This document shows, piece after piece, positions 1 to 9,535 of a stretch of 45,063 bases of DNA. The stretch's first letter is position 1; every line of letters starts with the position of its first letter. A program made the position numbers and the translations under genes. The notes below the pieces were generated by a model that ran no database searches, was not told the DNA's origin, and saw only the letters and a program-made list of their open reading frames with translations. The stretch is from Schlesneria paludicola DSM 18645 (GTDB lineage: Bacteria > Planctomycetota > Planctomycetia > Planctomycetales > Planctomycetaceae): contig CAMCMU010000041.1 of NCBI GenBank assembly GCA_945876035.1, positions 1 through 45,063 of the forward strand, given 5' to 3'.

Positions 1-748
1 ACCTCGTGCGGTTCGGTGACACCGAACAGACCTGCCACGCGACAGGTCCGTATGGAATCGAGTTCAAGGATTTCTGTCACGATGCCATGGCACGCGTCAA
101 TTCCTATCCGCCTCCAAGACCGAGACCGCAGCCCGTTAAGGAACTTTCAAAATTCAATCTCGCCGACCGATCGCGTCGGGAACGCACGTACGCGTTCCGC
201 CGCGAAAATCCCGCCACCACCAAACGGCGTTGTGAGACATGCGGGCTAGGGTTTGAGTTCGACAAGAATTGTTGAGTTTCGGCTCGGCCATAAAATGTGG
301 GGGATCGTTCGGTAAATCTCTTTTTCGTTGCAGACCTCTCCATGATCACGAGCCTGTCAAAAAGACTGTTGAGATATTTAGGGGAGAATCGCGACTTGCC
401 TCAACGTACGCTCTGGGCTGAATCCTGTCACCTGATAGCGACTCTTTTGTTCAAAGAGGCTTGGCGAGGGAGTGGAATTAGCAAGCCACATGCCGACCGA
501 CATCGACTTTATTCCTGCGATTACAGATCAGCTGTCATGATGAAGTCTGATGCGAAAAAAGGTTGTCATTCTGAAGCTCCCCCCATCAATACGTAGACGC
601 GTCGGGGATGCCGATTGTTTTCTTTCTGCGAAATCGTAGGTGGCTCAATGGCCGGGGCATCCACGCCGCTGCGATGAGCCGCAGACGACAGCCGGACCCT
701 AGGGGTTTTCATCCTCCACAGCACTAACGGCAACTTTGAGCTGAATCG
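1..748. other. Left-edge region without a recognisable gene
   Basis: No reading frame here resembles a known protein, and several short frames overlap on both strands without convincing ribosome binding sites. Two small inverted repeats sit at the extreme left: arms at 11-17 and 21-27, then arms at 29-34 and 43-48. They could be the tail of a structure belonging to a gene outside the window. The segment just before 749 is the 3' flank of the creatininase-family gene on the minus strand. Confidence 0.4.
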
Positions 749-1630
749 TTATTGAAATGGAGTTGGCCGTTGGCCCCACGGCAGGGGGAATGTCGGAGGA
801 CGGCGATGCAAATCGGTTCGTTGCTCTTTAGGTCGACCGTGAAAATAGTCGACAAATGCAGACAATTGTCGAACGGCTTCCAAGTAGGCGACTTCGCCCT
901 TTTCAGCGGAGGCTTTTTCGGCATCGCCGAGTACTCCGGTACTGCTGTAACTACTGGTCCAACCGATGATCGTTGCTGGACCAGCACCAAACAGATCTAC
1001 CCAATTGAACGCGTTCTCCTCCGCATTGAACGAGATCGTCCCGCTCTGAATCTTGTCTTTTCGGACGTTGTCGCCGTCCAGATACAAGTACAACGATGTT
1101 TCCAATTCGCAGGCGTGAGAGCATCCACCGGGAAATTTACTTTCCCGCCACTTCGGCAGAAATGTCTTATCAACGGTCAACAGGTTCCACCAAGCGATTA
1201 CAACACACTCCGCATCGGTTTCCAAATTCGTTCGGCGCGATGCCAAGTCCAGATTCGGCATATTGGAGCCGTGTCCGTTCAGAAGAATGATCTTCTTGAA
1301 TCCGTGGTAGGCTAGTGACCGAGTCACATCCAATACTTGTTCAATGAACGTGGAATAATTCGTATTGATCGTCCCCGGATAATCCATCACGTGCCCGGTA
1401 TAACCATAGGCAAGTACAGGTAAGACAAGCAGTTTTTCCGAAATAGTGCGTCCCGCCCCATAGGCGATACCAACCGGACAGACAAGATCCACATCCAGAG
1501 GCAGATGGGGACCGTGTTGTTCGACCGCTCCGCACGGCACGATGCAGACTTTCTCGAGTTCCACGGCATCGTTGATTTCAGGCCACGTCAGTTTTTCATA
1601 TCGATATTCCGTTGCCGCGTGGGATGTCAT
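749..1630 (-). CDS. Creatininase family amidohydrolase
   Basis: This 293-residue protein belongs to the creatininase/creatinine amidohydrolase superfamily, metal-dependent cytoplasmic enzymes that hydrolyse cyclic or linear amides. Counting from an in-frame ATG two codons upstream (1636), the metal-site motifs are GAVEQHGPHLPLDVD at about 36-50 (Glu39, His41, Asp50), LNGHGSN at about 119-125 (His122), and HACELETS at about 174-181 with the C-terminal acidic ligand. I chose the ATG at 1630 because AGGAG (plus-strand 1638-1642, read on the minus strand) lies seven bases before it but only one base before the ATG at 1636. Length is close to the usual 240-270 residues, with a short Pro/Arg-rich tail. 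The family also includes FAPy deformylase and MftE-type peptidases, so the substrate is not known. No neighbour suggests creatinine metabolism. Confidence 0.85.
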   Translation of the reverse strand: MTSHAATEYRYEKLTWPEINDAVELEKVCIVPCGAVEQHGPHLPLDVDLVCPVGIAYGAGRTISEKLLVLPVLAYGYTGHVMDYPGTINTNYSTFIEQVLDVTRSLAYHGFKKIILLNGHGSNMPNLDLASRRTNLETDAECVVIAWWNLLTVDKTFLPKWRESKFPGGCSHACELETSLYLYLDGDNVRKDKIQSGTISFNAEENAFNWVDLFGAGPATIIGWTSSYSSTGVLGDAEKASAEKGEVAYLEAVRQLSAFVDYFHGRPKEQRTDLHRRPPTFPLPWGQRPTPFQ

Positions 1631-1928
1631 CAACATACTCCTGATAAAGCGATTGCAAAACCACCTCTGTTGGTCATGTAAACACCATGCCCTGTGTCGT
1701 ACAAACTTTATTAAGGAAACACATCAGGCATCAAATCGTATGCCGGAGGCTTGATCGCCTCCGTCTCAGAACAATGCTTCATCGCATAGGATTTCCTTAC
1801 AGTCTACATCAAGCCGCTCCTTTTTTGAACCGGAGCCCGTTTCACGGAACACCGCAATCGACCCGTGACTCGAATCACGCATTCGGTGTGGAAATCACAC
1901 GCCTGGCGCAGACGTAGCCTTTCAATCC

Positions 1929-1960
1929 TTGACATTTTTTCTCGAATCACGTTCTATATG
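1929..1960 (+). promoter_or_regulatory. Probable promoter of tRNA-Glu
   Basis: TTGACA at 1929-1934 is a perfect -35 hexamer. A TATA core follows at 1955-1958, 14-16 bases before the mature tRNA 5' end at 1974. The spacing is somewhat long (18-20 bases depending on the -10 register), so the exact -10 is uncertain. Confidence 0.5.
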
Positions 1961-1973
1961 TTCCGCCTGTTCC

Positions 1974-2046
1974 GCCCCCATCATCTAGAGGCCTAGGATA
2001 CAGGATTCTCAGTCCTGATACGCGGGTTCGAATCCCGCTGGGGGTA
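1974..2046 (+). tRNA. tRNA-Glu (anticodon CTC)
   Basis: The sequence folds as a complete cloverleaf. The acceptor stem pairs GCCCCCA (1974-1980) with TGGGGGT (2039-2045) and has a terminal G-U. The D-arm carries the TCTAGAGGCCTAGGA block typical of tRNA-Glu. The anticodon stem CAGGA/TCCTG encloses the loop TTCTCAG, giving anticodon CTC, and the T-arm is GCGGG-TTCGAAT-CCCGC. The discriminator base is A2046. The CCA end is not encoded and must be added enzymatically. A strong hairpin begins 16 bases downstream. Confidence 0.97.
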
Positions 2047-2061
2047 TTCCTCGAGTTTTGA

Positions 2062-2104
2062 AACCCCCTTGTTTTGCAGGATGTCCCTGCGAGACAAGGG
2101 GGTT
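2062..2104 (+). terminator. Hairpin terminator downstream of tRNA-Glu
   Basis: An 11-bp arm (2062-2072, AACCCCCTTGT) pairs perfectly with 2094-2104 (ACAAGGGGGTT). An inner 5-bp stem, GCAGG 2076-2080 with CCTGC 2086-2090, is separated from it by a symmetric 3/3 internal loop. The 3' tail (CTCATTTCC) is only moderately T-rich. Position and stability favour a terminator or 3'-processing structure for the tRNA transcript. Confidence 0.6.
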
Positions 2105-2646
2105 CTCATTTCCAGACGGCGCACCAAGAGGAACCGTGAAAACATAGGGCGATTGAAACAGCCGATTGACCGAAACCGCGAACTCGACATTCACACAACG
2201 TCTCAGAAACAGTAAATGTGTACACTGAGGCAACCGAGGCTTCCATCTTAACGCGATCGGTGTCGGTTGCGATGTCATTCCGGTGACGTCTGACGTGAGC
2301 AATGGGATGTTTCCAGACCACAGGGCTTTTCCGTCGACGCAGAGCGACTGAACAGCATTGCCTAGAACGCCTTCCGTAAACTCCCTCGACAATGTTTTGA
2401 GCGGGAGATCAAACATGCGGCCCGAACCAAGCCCCACGGCCTTGGGTTTCTTGGTGCAGCCCTAGGTCACGAGGAGGGGCGTCAATCGCATTGGTTCGAG
2501 TGGCTCACTTCAAAGCCAGACGACACCGACAATGTCGCGGCTTGACGGAGCAAGTCGCCAATGCGACACACGATCCAAGAGCAAGGGATCACGACGTCTT
2601 CGATCGAGTTGCCACACATTGGCGGAATCTCAAGAACGAGAGCATC
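2105..2646. other. Intergenic region, nothing recognised
   Basis: About 540 bases between the tRNA hairpin and the dapB stop. The long minus-strand frame here runs through the antisense of the tRNA and ends in the phrase GFEPAYQD. This is a well-known spurious translation of antisense tRNA-Glu, so it is not called as a gene. No promoter or repeat is evident. Confidence 0.5.
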
Positions 2647-3447
2647 TCACAAACCTAAAGCGTCAGCCATCGTATACAGACCAGCGGTTTTGGTGGCGAG
2701 ATACTTGGCGGCGGTGAGTGATCCTGCGGCATAACTGTCACGTGACTGCCCCCGCACCGTTACCTCAAGCGTCTCACCAAGCATTCCGAAAACAATCGTA
2801 TGCTCACCGACATTGTCACCGACTCGCAGTGCGTGATAACCGATTTCGTTGCGTTGTCGCTCTCCGGTCTGGCCCTCACGGCCGTGCACCTGCTTTTCTT
2901 GACCCATGATCTGCGCAACAATCTCACCGAACTTCAACGCGGTGCCGCTGGGCGCATCCTGCTTAAAGCGATGGTGCCGCTCGACAATTTCGACGTCGAC
3001 GCCCGTGGAGTGATTCTTTAAAGCCCGCGCTGAATCGGCCACCAGTTTCATAGCAATATTCACCGCAAGACTCATGCTCGGAGCCATCAAAATCGGGATT
3101 GTCTGTGCGGCCTGTGCCACTCGTGTCCTGTGTGCCAGAGTGAGTCCCGTAGTCGCCACGACCAACGGTATGGACCGAGCTGCACACTGATCCAAGATGT
3201 TCATGCAACCTTCGGGAGTCGAGAAATCGATGACGACGTCAACAGGCTTGCCGATTTCCGCTGTGAGGATCACGCCCAACGCCCCGACTCCGGACAACTC
3301 CCCAACATCATATCCCAACCGGTCTGATGCAGACCATTCGTAGCCCGCGGTAACGTTCAGTTCCTTGTCTACGGAGGCCAGTGCGATGACCCGTTGTCCC
3401 ATGCGTCCGGCCGCTCCGTTGATTCCCAGTTGCAGAACTTTTTTCAT
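2647..3447 (-). CDS. dapB: 4-hydroxy-tetrahydrodipicolinate reductase
   Basis: DapB performs the NAD(P)H-dependent reduction of 4-hydroxy-tetrahydrodipicolinate in the diaminopimelate/lysine pathway, in the cytoplasm. The 266-residue protein matches the usual family length. It has an N-terminal Rossmann motif GINGAAGRMG (8-17), DFSTPEG (74-80), VVATTGLT (97-104) and the signature VERHHRFKQDAPSGTA (155-170). His158/His159 and Lys162 are the catalytic and substrate-binding residues. The frame is open far upstream, but the ATG at 3447 is chosen because homology begins exactly there and a weak GGAA precedes it. The upstream extension lies antisense to a decayed SUMF1-domain gene. No other lysine-biosynthesis gene lies nearby. 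Confidence 0.95.
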   Translation of the reverse strand: MKKVLQLGINGAAGRMGQRVIALASVDKELNVTAGYEWSASDRLGYDVGELSGVGALGVILTAEIGKPVDVVIDFSTPEGCMNILDQCAARSIPLVVATTGLTLAHRTRVAQAAQTIPILMAPSMSLAVNIAMKLVADSARALKNHSTGVDVEIVERHHRFKQDAPSGTALKFGEIVAQIMGQEKQVHGREGQTGERQRNEIGYHALRVGDNVGEHTIVFGMLGETLEVTVRGQSRDSYAAGSLTAAKYLATKTAGLYTMADALGL

Positions 3448-3545
3448 CAGTTGATTCCGTGATTGTTGATCCGTTTGCGATACAGAATGTCGCATGACGG
3501 CGATGCTCGGACAGAGAATGAAGTCTAACATCGCGGATTCGACAT

Positions 3546-3864
3546 TACACGCTTGCTGACGAGGCTTAGTACGCCGCAAGCGCTCCGTTGCAATCGCATC
3601 CCATCGGCTAGAAAAACGCCAGCCAATTCGGCTTGCACGACATGTATGGCAACGTCTGGGAATGGACAGAAGACTGCTGGAATCCGAATTGACTCCGATG
3701 GGCAGTCCAAGCATGTCGTTTGGAAAGAAGGCAACGGCGTGTCCCGTGTGATCCGGGGCGGATCTTGGGTAAATGGTGCGCAATCTGAGGTCCGGATTTC
3801 GGATGTGCTTCAGCATCCATCTCAAGAGCCATTATTTGGGTCAGTGCGTAGCCGGATCAAATGA
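3546..3864 (+). pseudogene. Decayed SUMF1/FGE-sulfatase domain gene remnant
   Basis: Plus-strand translation yields conserved pieces of the formylglycine-generating-enzyme (SUMF1/EgtB/PvdO) domain in the correct order but broken. LADEA-stop-YAAS (3549-3581) resembles the LPTEAEWEYA motif. PIG-stop-KNASQFGLHDMYGNVWEWTEDCW follows (3600-3680), then a stop after the following Asn-Pro-Asn. SRVIRGGSW (about 3739-3770) comes next. The C-terminal match continues only after a frame change, as NLRSGFRMCFS and then SHYLGQCVAGS. There are thus at least three in-frame stops (3567, 3609 and after 3690) plus a frameshift, and sequence is missing between motifs. Intact members bind a metal or oxidise sulfatase cysteines. 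This copy cannot encode a functional protein. It lies between dapB and the SDR gene, on the opposite strand to both. Confidence 0.75.
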
Positions 3865-3901
3865 GATCGTGGTGCGCGACCGCGACCAAAAGAAGCATGC
3901 T

Positions 3902-4663
3902 TTATCCGCGACCAACATAAGGCATGTTGGTCGCCATGATTGTCATAAAGAGCACATTGCTCTCCAGCGGCAGTTGCGCAATTTGTAAGACCGCCTGGGC
4001 GATGTGTTCGACATTCATTCGCGGCTCTATTTTTGTCGATCCATCCGCTTGCAAGATGCCCTCAGCCATACGGTCGGTCATCTCGGTGGCGGCATTGCCA
4101 ATATCAATCTGGCTGCAGGCAATCCGGTCAGCGCGATAGTCGAGTGCAATCGATTTTGTCAAACCTGTGATTGCATGCTTGGTGGCAGTGTAAGGCAAAG
4201 AAAAAGGCCTCGGCGTGTGTGCCGAGATCGAGCCGTTATTAATAATTCGGCCGCCCTTAGGTGACTGTGACTTCATGATGCGAATGGCTTCCCGTGCACA
4301 TAAAAAAGGCCCGCACAAATTGGTGTTAACCACCGCCATCCATTGCTCATAGGTTAGCTCTTCCGCCGATACCGGCGGCGATCCAATGCCGGCGTTATTG
4401 AACAAAACATCAAGCCGCCCGAAACGGAATTTCAGACGGGCGAACAGCGTCTGAACCTGATCCGGATTGCCGACGTCGCAGGCAATTGCCACAGCGCTGT
4501 CGGCGTTGGCGCCCATCGCCGCGATGGCGGCCTCTAATTTATCGAGCTTACGTCCTGTGAGCACCACAGCGTAGCCGGCACCGTGCAGGGCTTTTGCCGT
4601 GGCTTTACCGATGCCAGTTCCGGCGCCAGTGATGAGTGCAACCCGGCGATACGTCGTCGTCAT
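3902..4663 (-). CDS. Short-chain dehydrogenase/reductase (SDR)
   Basis: A 253-residue classical SDR, a cytoplasmic NAD(P)(H)-dependent oxidoreductase. The glycine-rich cofactor motif TGAGTGIG is at 12-19, the structural NNAG at 89-92, the catalytic Asn at 114, Ser145, and the YxxxK pair Tyr158/Lys162. Arg38 in the TGRK stretch after beta-2 favours NADP(H) by family rule. Substrate is not predictable. It ends 38 bases from the SUMF1 remnant. Its ATG lies 43 bases downstream of the MscS-type channel stop on the same strand, so co-transcription is possible but no functional link is apparent. Confidence 0.9.
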   Translation of the reverse strand: MTTTYRRVALITGAGTGIGKATAKALHGAGYAVVLTGRKLDKLEAAIAAMGANADSAVAIACDVGNPDQVQTLFARLKFRFGRLDVLFNNAGIGSPPVSAEELTYEQWMAVVNTNLCGPFLCAREAIRIMKSQSPKGGRIINNGSISAHTPRPFSLPYTATKHAITGLTKSIALDYRADRIACSQIDIGNAATEMTDRMAEGILQADGSTKIEPRMNVEHIAQAVLQIAQLPLESNVLFMTIMATNMPYVGRG

Positions 4664-4706
4664 ATTTGAGCTTTTTTAGGGTAAAGATTCGTCTGATGTT
4701 TTCACG

Positions 4707-7700
4707 TTACACGGATACACCCGCCTGCTTTACGGCCTCGTCCAGTGGGGCATGAACATCGTCGATTGGCTGAATGCCGTTGATCTCCGATTTGGGCATT
4801 CGGACGAGGACTTCTTGGGTGGGGCAGGGCATTTCAATGCGGGCGTCTCGGAATCGGCGATGAATCGCCGTATGCAGGTCGTGACTCGCTCTGGGGCGAT
4901 CTTTTAACGTCGGCAGAAAAGCTCTCAACACAAACAGTAGCCCATTAGCCCCGATCTCCTCTAATGCGGCACTGGGGGCGGGATCTTTCAGCAGTGTGAG
5001 ATTTTCTCTGGCGATCTTGAGCAGAAGTTCTCGAATTTGCTCAGGCTCGTTTCCCGGTCCGACATAGACTTTGATCGCTAGGCGATTCACGCTGTCGCTA
5101 AGTGTCCAGTTGAGTAGATTTCCGGTGATGAAAGACTTGTTGGGTACGATCAACTCACGACGGTCACCATCAATGATCGTTGTGGCTCGGAACCGAATAC
5201 GTGAAACCGTACCCGTCGTGTCACCGATCGTGATGACATCGCCGACTCGCATCGGACGTTCAAACAACAGGATGATCCCCGAAACAAAGTTTGCGAAAAT
5301 TTCCTGTAACCCGAACCCAAGTCCTACAGAAGCGGCTGCCACCAGCCATTGCACGCTGCTCCATCCAATGCCAATTTGAGAAAATGCCAGGCAGACACCG
5401 GCCATGAAAATGGCATAGCGGACAAGGCATGTCGTTGCGAAACGGATCCCCGCGTCAACCGAGAAGTATTCGAGCAAGATGACTTCGACGAGACCGGGAA
5501 TGTTACGACCGGCCACGATTGCGATGCTCAAAACCAACAAAGCCAGCCCCAAATTCGCAGCCGTCACGGCCCGACGTTTCGTGACCATTGCCGGTTGTGT
5601 GCGGCCATTAACCGACGCCTGATCTTGGCCGTCTTTCGATGACAGGACATCCTCACGATTTGATGGCACGACTTCCGTAATCTGCCACAGCGGTACTCGA
5701 TCCAAAATATTGAGTGCCGGAGCCACGTCGGACCATGCACACCACAGCCCGACGCCGGCAATTGTGAACAAGACCGTGTCGAGCAGGCCACGAATTTGCG
5801 TGACGATCTGTGTCAGATTTAAGCGAAAATCAGGCCATGTCCATCGAGGAAACAAGAACGGCGTCTGGGTCTCCGTCTCTGGATGTTTCCCTGCCTCAGC
5901 AATCGCGTGCAGTTCTTCCGCTTGTAGAATTGCGATGCGACGTCTTTCAATTGTGATCCAACGAATCACAATCGAACGCAATAACGTCAGGCTCACCGCA
6001 AGCCATGCCGTGTACTGCAATCGCCACGTCAGTTGCAGTGCCGTATAAAAATAACCGGTCCAACTGAGTATTAGGAGTCCGAGTGGGATTACGAACGCAC
6101 AAATCCTGCCCAACTTTGACGCACGCCGAAACCAGACGTCCGTTTCATCGGCCGACTCTTCAGACCGCCGAGCAGATTGTGAGTCGAAGGTTGCAGCCTT
6201 GCGCGCCGGTGGAGTACGGCTGTGAAGTTGAGGAAACGTCATTAGGCAGAAGATGACGAAGAGTATTACAACCATCAGAAAGCAAAACCGACCCAACGAA
6301 TCGAGACGCTGTTCATCAGAGGTGGCCTCCACCATTCCTACGAGGCCAATTAATGCAATGCACACCGGCGGGAACCAACGCCATTGACGTCTCATTCGCA
6401 GAGTGGTCAGTGGGGACCAATCGAAATGCTTTTCCGCCAGTCCACCCTGCAACACCATCAATTGCAACAACTCGAAGGGAAAGGCACACACCGCCGCACG
6501 CCACAGACCGGACGACAGGGCATCCACAAACGTTGAGGAGGATTCCACTTGATCCAATCGCCAACCCAAAAATGCCAGAACACTAGGAATCACTCCGGCC
6601 ATCAGAACCGTCAAAAACACCGCCTGCAAAGTCGGTTTGAGGTGATGGCAGGAGACATCGTCGGCGACGGTACCGAGCATTCTTAAATGGCCCAGAAGAC
6701 TCCCTCGCATGGCCGCCCAAGAAATTAGCATTAGCGCCGCGATCATATAGATCAGCGGCTCTTTCTCGCAGTCTTGCTGAATCGCGGTACCGACTTTCAG
6801 CCAATTGGCTCGTTCGGTCAACCATGCCGAATTCAGGGCGACGTTCGCAAGTTGAACGCCTCCAAAAAATGGCCCGGTTCGAATCCAGAGGACTCGTTCA
6901 TCGATATACTCGGCATACTCGCGAGTCGACTGGCCAAGTTTTCGTTCCTCAATATCGAGTGACACCAGTTGCTTAAATTGGGTTTGATAATTATCAGAAA
7001 GCGATTCCAGAAAATCTCTGCGTAGCGTCAACAGCAGCCGAGTTTCTTGCGCCAATTGAGGAATTGAAGGCGAGATATCCGGTGTTGTTGTTCCCTGTCT
7101 TGCCACTTCACGAGCCGTCAATTCGCCGGCAATCTTTGTAGACGCTTTGTCAAGATCGCTGATCGCCGCAAGATCTGCGTCCATTTGAAAATGTCTCATC
7201 TGAACTTGACGGACTTGTTCCCCTCGCTGTGCCAACCGAGTGTTCAGGTCTCGAGAGTTCCCCAATTTGACCCGCTGTTGTCGCAATAGCAGCCCAATCG
7301 AATCGGTGAGCCCAACCGCATCGACCATCTGATGGACTCGAGTGAAGTCCGCTTCGATTTGGCGATGGTCTCGACTTGTCTGGTCAATGATTTCGGTGGT
7401 TTTCCGAAATGTCTTGCTAAGATCGCGGAGCTCCTTGGCCAGAAAAAGATTGTCTTCCGCGACCGTTTTCAGCAGTGGAGCTGCTTGTGCGACAATCAAT
7501 TCTGATTTACGAACCTGCTGGTCCGCTTCGCTGCCGCGTTTTTGATAAACGGCATCATGCAAGATTTGTGATTCGGCATCGGCCACCGACAGTTCTAACG
7601 CTCGTAGTTCCCATTCGGCGCGCAGAAGTTCTGCAACATCGTCGGACTCGCACCATGTCTGCTCGGCATGCAAAGCCGCTCGCTCTTCAGTGGCCCTCAT

Positions 7701-8312
7701 CTTGCGAGTCAGTAGGAGCATTTCCCGAGCATGGTTCAACTCCTGTGGTTCGTTTGCGGCGTTTGGAGAATCGAGATCTTCTTGGATTGTTTCGATTCGT
7801 GCGTCCACTTCGGACAGCGCATTCGCTATTTCTTTGAGACGCGTCATCCGACCGACAAGTTTTTTTTGGGCATCAGCAGCCATCACACGGAGGCCGTGAT
7901 CCGGATGCTCTATCCGTTCGCGACTGGCCAGCCGCATTCGTTCGAGTTTGTCGATATCGTCGCCAACCAAAGAGAACGCGGTCGTCACCGTCAGGCTGGT
8001 TGCGTCAGAAACCGACTTCCGTTTCGCTTGAATCGTCTGAAGCTCATCATTCACGGAATTTGTTCGTTTGGAAAATGCGGCAGCAATGCTCGTTGCTTCT
8101 GTCGCAATCTCGATTCGCTCCATTGCCGCCGCATAGAGATCGATGACCTGCTGCCTGAGAATCGGTTCCAGCTCCACATCGGCTTGCGCGCGTTTGAGCC
8201 TCATTTTCAGCTCAGCCAAACTTGGTCCGATCGACGGACTTCCCGACTGCGCGAATGAGCTGGCAAGATTCAGCAGCACAACGGCAATAACCAACATTCT
8301 GTTCCTGAACAC
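4707..8312 (-). CDS. Large MscS/MscK-type mechanosensitive channel
   Basis: A roughly 1,200-residue inner-membrane channel of the MscK/MscM-like branch of the MscS superfamily, expected to release solutes on hypo-osmotic shock. Features in order: a signal peptide just after the start (LVIAVVLLNLASSFAQ); about 450 residues of heptad-rich periplasmic helix; a multi-pass membrane region; and the C-terminal MscS core from about 957. That core contains the pore helix with GLGFGLQEIFANFVSG, the beta-domain ERPMRVGDVITIGDTTGTV, and IVPNKSFITGN. The start is uncertain. The GTG at 8312 puts the signal peptide at the N terminus and is preferred, but in-frame ATGs at 8510, 8540 and 8738 would add 66 or more residues of unrecognised sequence. 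E. coli MscK is about 1,120 residues. A 43-base gap separates it from the downstream SDR gene. Confidence 0.9.
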   Translation of the reverse strand: MFRNRMLVIAVVLLNLASSFAQSGSPSIGPSLAELKMRLKRAQADVELEPILRQQVIDLYAAAMERIEIATEATSIAAAFSKRTNSVNDELQTIQAKRKSVSDATSLTVTTAFSLVGDDIDKLERMRLASRERIEHPDHGLRVMAADAQKKLVGRMTRLKEIANALSEVDARIETIQEDLDSPNAANEPQELNHAREMLLLTRKMRATEERAALHAEQTWCESDDVAELLRAEWELRALELSVADAESQILHDAVYQKRGSEADQQVRKSELIVAQAAPLLKTVAEDNLFLAKELRDLSKTFRKTTEIIDQTSRDHRQIEADFTRVHQMVDAVGLTDSIGLLLRQQRVKLGNSRDLNTRLAQRGEQVRQVQMRHFQMDADLAAISDLDKASTKIAGELTAREVARQGTTTPDISPSIPQLAQETRLLLTLRRDFLESLSDNYQTQFKQLVSLDIEERKLGQSTREYAEYIDERVLWIRTGPFFGGVQLANVALNSAWLTERANWLKVGTAIQQDCEKEPLIYMIAALMLISWAAMRGSLLGHLRMLGTVADDVSCHHLKPTLQAVFLTVLMAGVIPSVLAFLGWRLDQVESSSTFVDALSSGLWRAAVCAFPFELLQLMVLQGGLAEKHFDWSPLTTLRMRRQWRWFPPVCIALIGLVGMVEATSDEQRLDSLGRFCFLMVVILFVIFCLMTFPQLHSRTPPARKAATFDSQSARRSEESADETDVWFRRASKLGRICAFVIPLGLLILSWTGYFYTALQLTWRLQYTAWLAVSLTLLRSIVIRWITIERRRIAILQAEELHAIAEAGKHPETETQTPFLFPRWTWPDFRLNLTQIVTQIRGLLDTVLFTIAGVGLWCAWSDVAPALNILDRVPLWQITEVVPSNREDVLSSKDGQDQASVNGRTQPAMVTKRRAVTAANLGLALLVLSIAIVAGRNIPGLVEVILLEYFSVDAGIRFATTCLVRYAIFMAGVCLAFSQIGIGWSSVQWLVAAASVGLGFGLQEIFANFVSGIILLFERPMRVGDVITIGDTTGTVSRIRFRATTIIDGDRRELIVPNKSFITGNLLNWTLSDSVNRLAIKVYVGPGNEPEQIRELLLKIARENLTLLKDPAPSAALEEIGANGLLFVLRAFLPTLKDRPRASHDLHTAIHRRFRDARIEMPCPTQEVLVRMPKSEINGIQPIDDVHAPLDEAVKQAGVSV

Positions 8313-9535
8313 GCATTCTTGGAACGGACGCGAGTCGGTTGAGCCGACGTTGAATCGTCGCTGGTTGTCGGATTTCTGTAGCAGTTTCGTAACGGCAAGG
8401 CTAACGGCGTTGCCCGCCTTCGCGGCCACAATGGCTTTGGGATTTGTTCCTCGAGATCCAAAACAACGCAGGAAACGCTGGCGAAAATAGAAGCTAGAAC
8501 GAAGTTCCATGTTGTCTTCGTTCTGTTGCGAAGTGTGCATCGACGGACCCCTGAACGTCACCCACAAGACATGAAGGCAAGACGCGCGAGATATGGCAGA
8601 AACTGCCGATACGGTCAACGTGTGTTGAGTCGACTGCCGGGGACACGGCCCCCCCACGACAACGCACCGATCATGGTCAACACGGCAGGGATTGATGGAC
8701 AGGGGACACGTCGCATGACGCGACATTTCCCCCTGCATGTTTTGCTACTCAAATACGGCGTTCGTTGGTACTGTTGACCAGACGGGCGGAAAACGTTGTC
8801 TCAAAAATCGACCGACAACGAAAGATCATCACAATGACGGGTTCAGAGAAAAAACGACTTCAAAAACGAATGACAAGTCCTCCTGATATCGTCGCCGAAG
8901 ACTCCACCACGAAATCTGGAGCCGGAATGTGTACGCTAAGCCTGACAACAACAGGAGCAGGCACATGGCGTGTCACATCGTCGAGGAGGCCTTTGGTCTT
9001 TCACATCTGAGGAGGTACCTGACGCTGCTCGAGACGCGATCCGCAATCGGATGACAGCGAATCTCGTTCCCTGTTCCACGTCTCGGTCATTGAATCTGGA
9101 TCTGTTCTGGGGTGGTGGGGCAAATTTTCGCACAGGAACATGGTACAACAGGGACAGCGCAAAGCCAGAAAGTTGATTTGATGTTTCAATATTTTGGCGA
9201 TGGCGTTGCGAGGAGCATGGACCGAACAAAACGGTTCCAAGATTGTCCTCTATTCCGTCAGGTCTGCATTCGCGATCCCTCGGCCGCTCAGAGTGTTCCA
9301 GACACGAGTTGAGCTGAACAATCTCAGTCTCAACGGCCTCGCCAGTGAGTGTTTTAACGTTTCAGTAGGATTCAAAGGAATAGGACGAGGTCATCTCGGC
9401 ATCGACACCGCCAAGAGTTGAGACGACCGGTGATTCAGGACGGAGCACCGCGAAACGAGCCGATAGTCAGGTCGTCACAGAATGAGGATCATCAATCGCT
9501 CATCCGCCCTTCACAAAAATGGAGAATCGATTGAT
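8313..9535. other. Region between channel gene and FliN-like gene
   Basis: The part up to 8738 is open in the frame of the mechanosensitive channel and could be an N-terminal extension if an upstream ATG is used. From 8739 to 9535, none of the short frames on either strand resembles a protein family or has a clear ribosome binding site. The promoter for the channel gene presumably lies here, but no consensus pair stands out. Confidence 0.4.

Noticed and set aside
2009-2437. 142-codon minus-strand frame ending in GFEPAYQD
   Set aside because: It reads antisense through tRNA-Glu. This ending is a recurrent artefact of translated antisense tRNA-Glu.
3448-3825. N-terminal extension of dapB
   Set aside because: Homology and length fit a start at 3447. 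The extension is antisense to a decayed SUMF1 gene and has no similarity.
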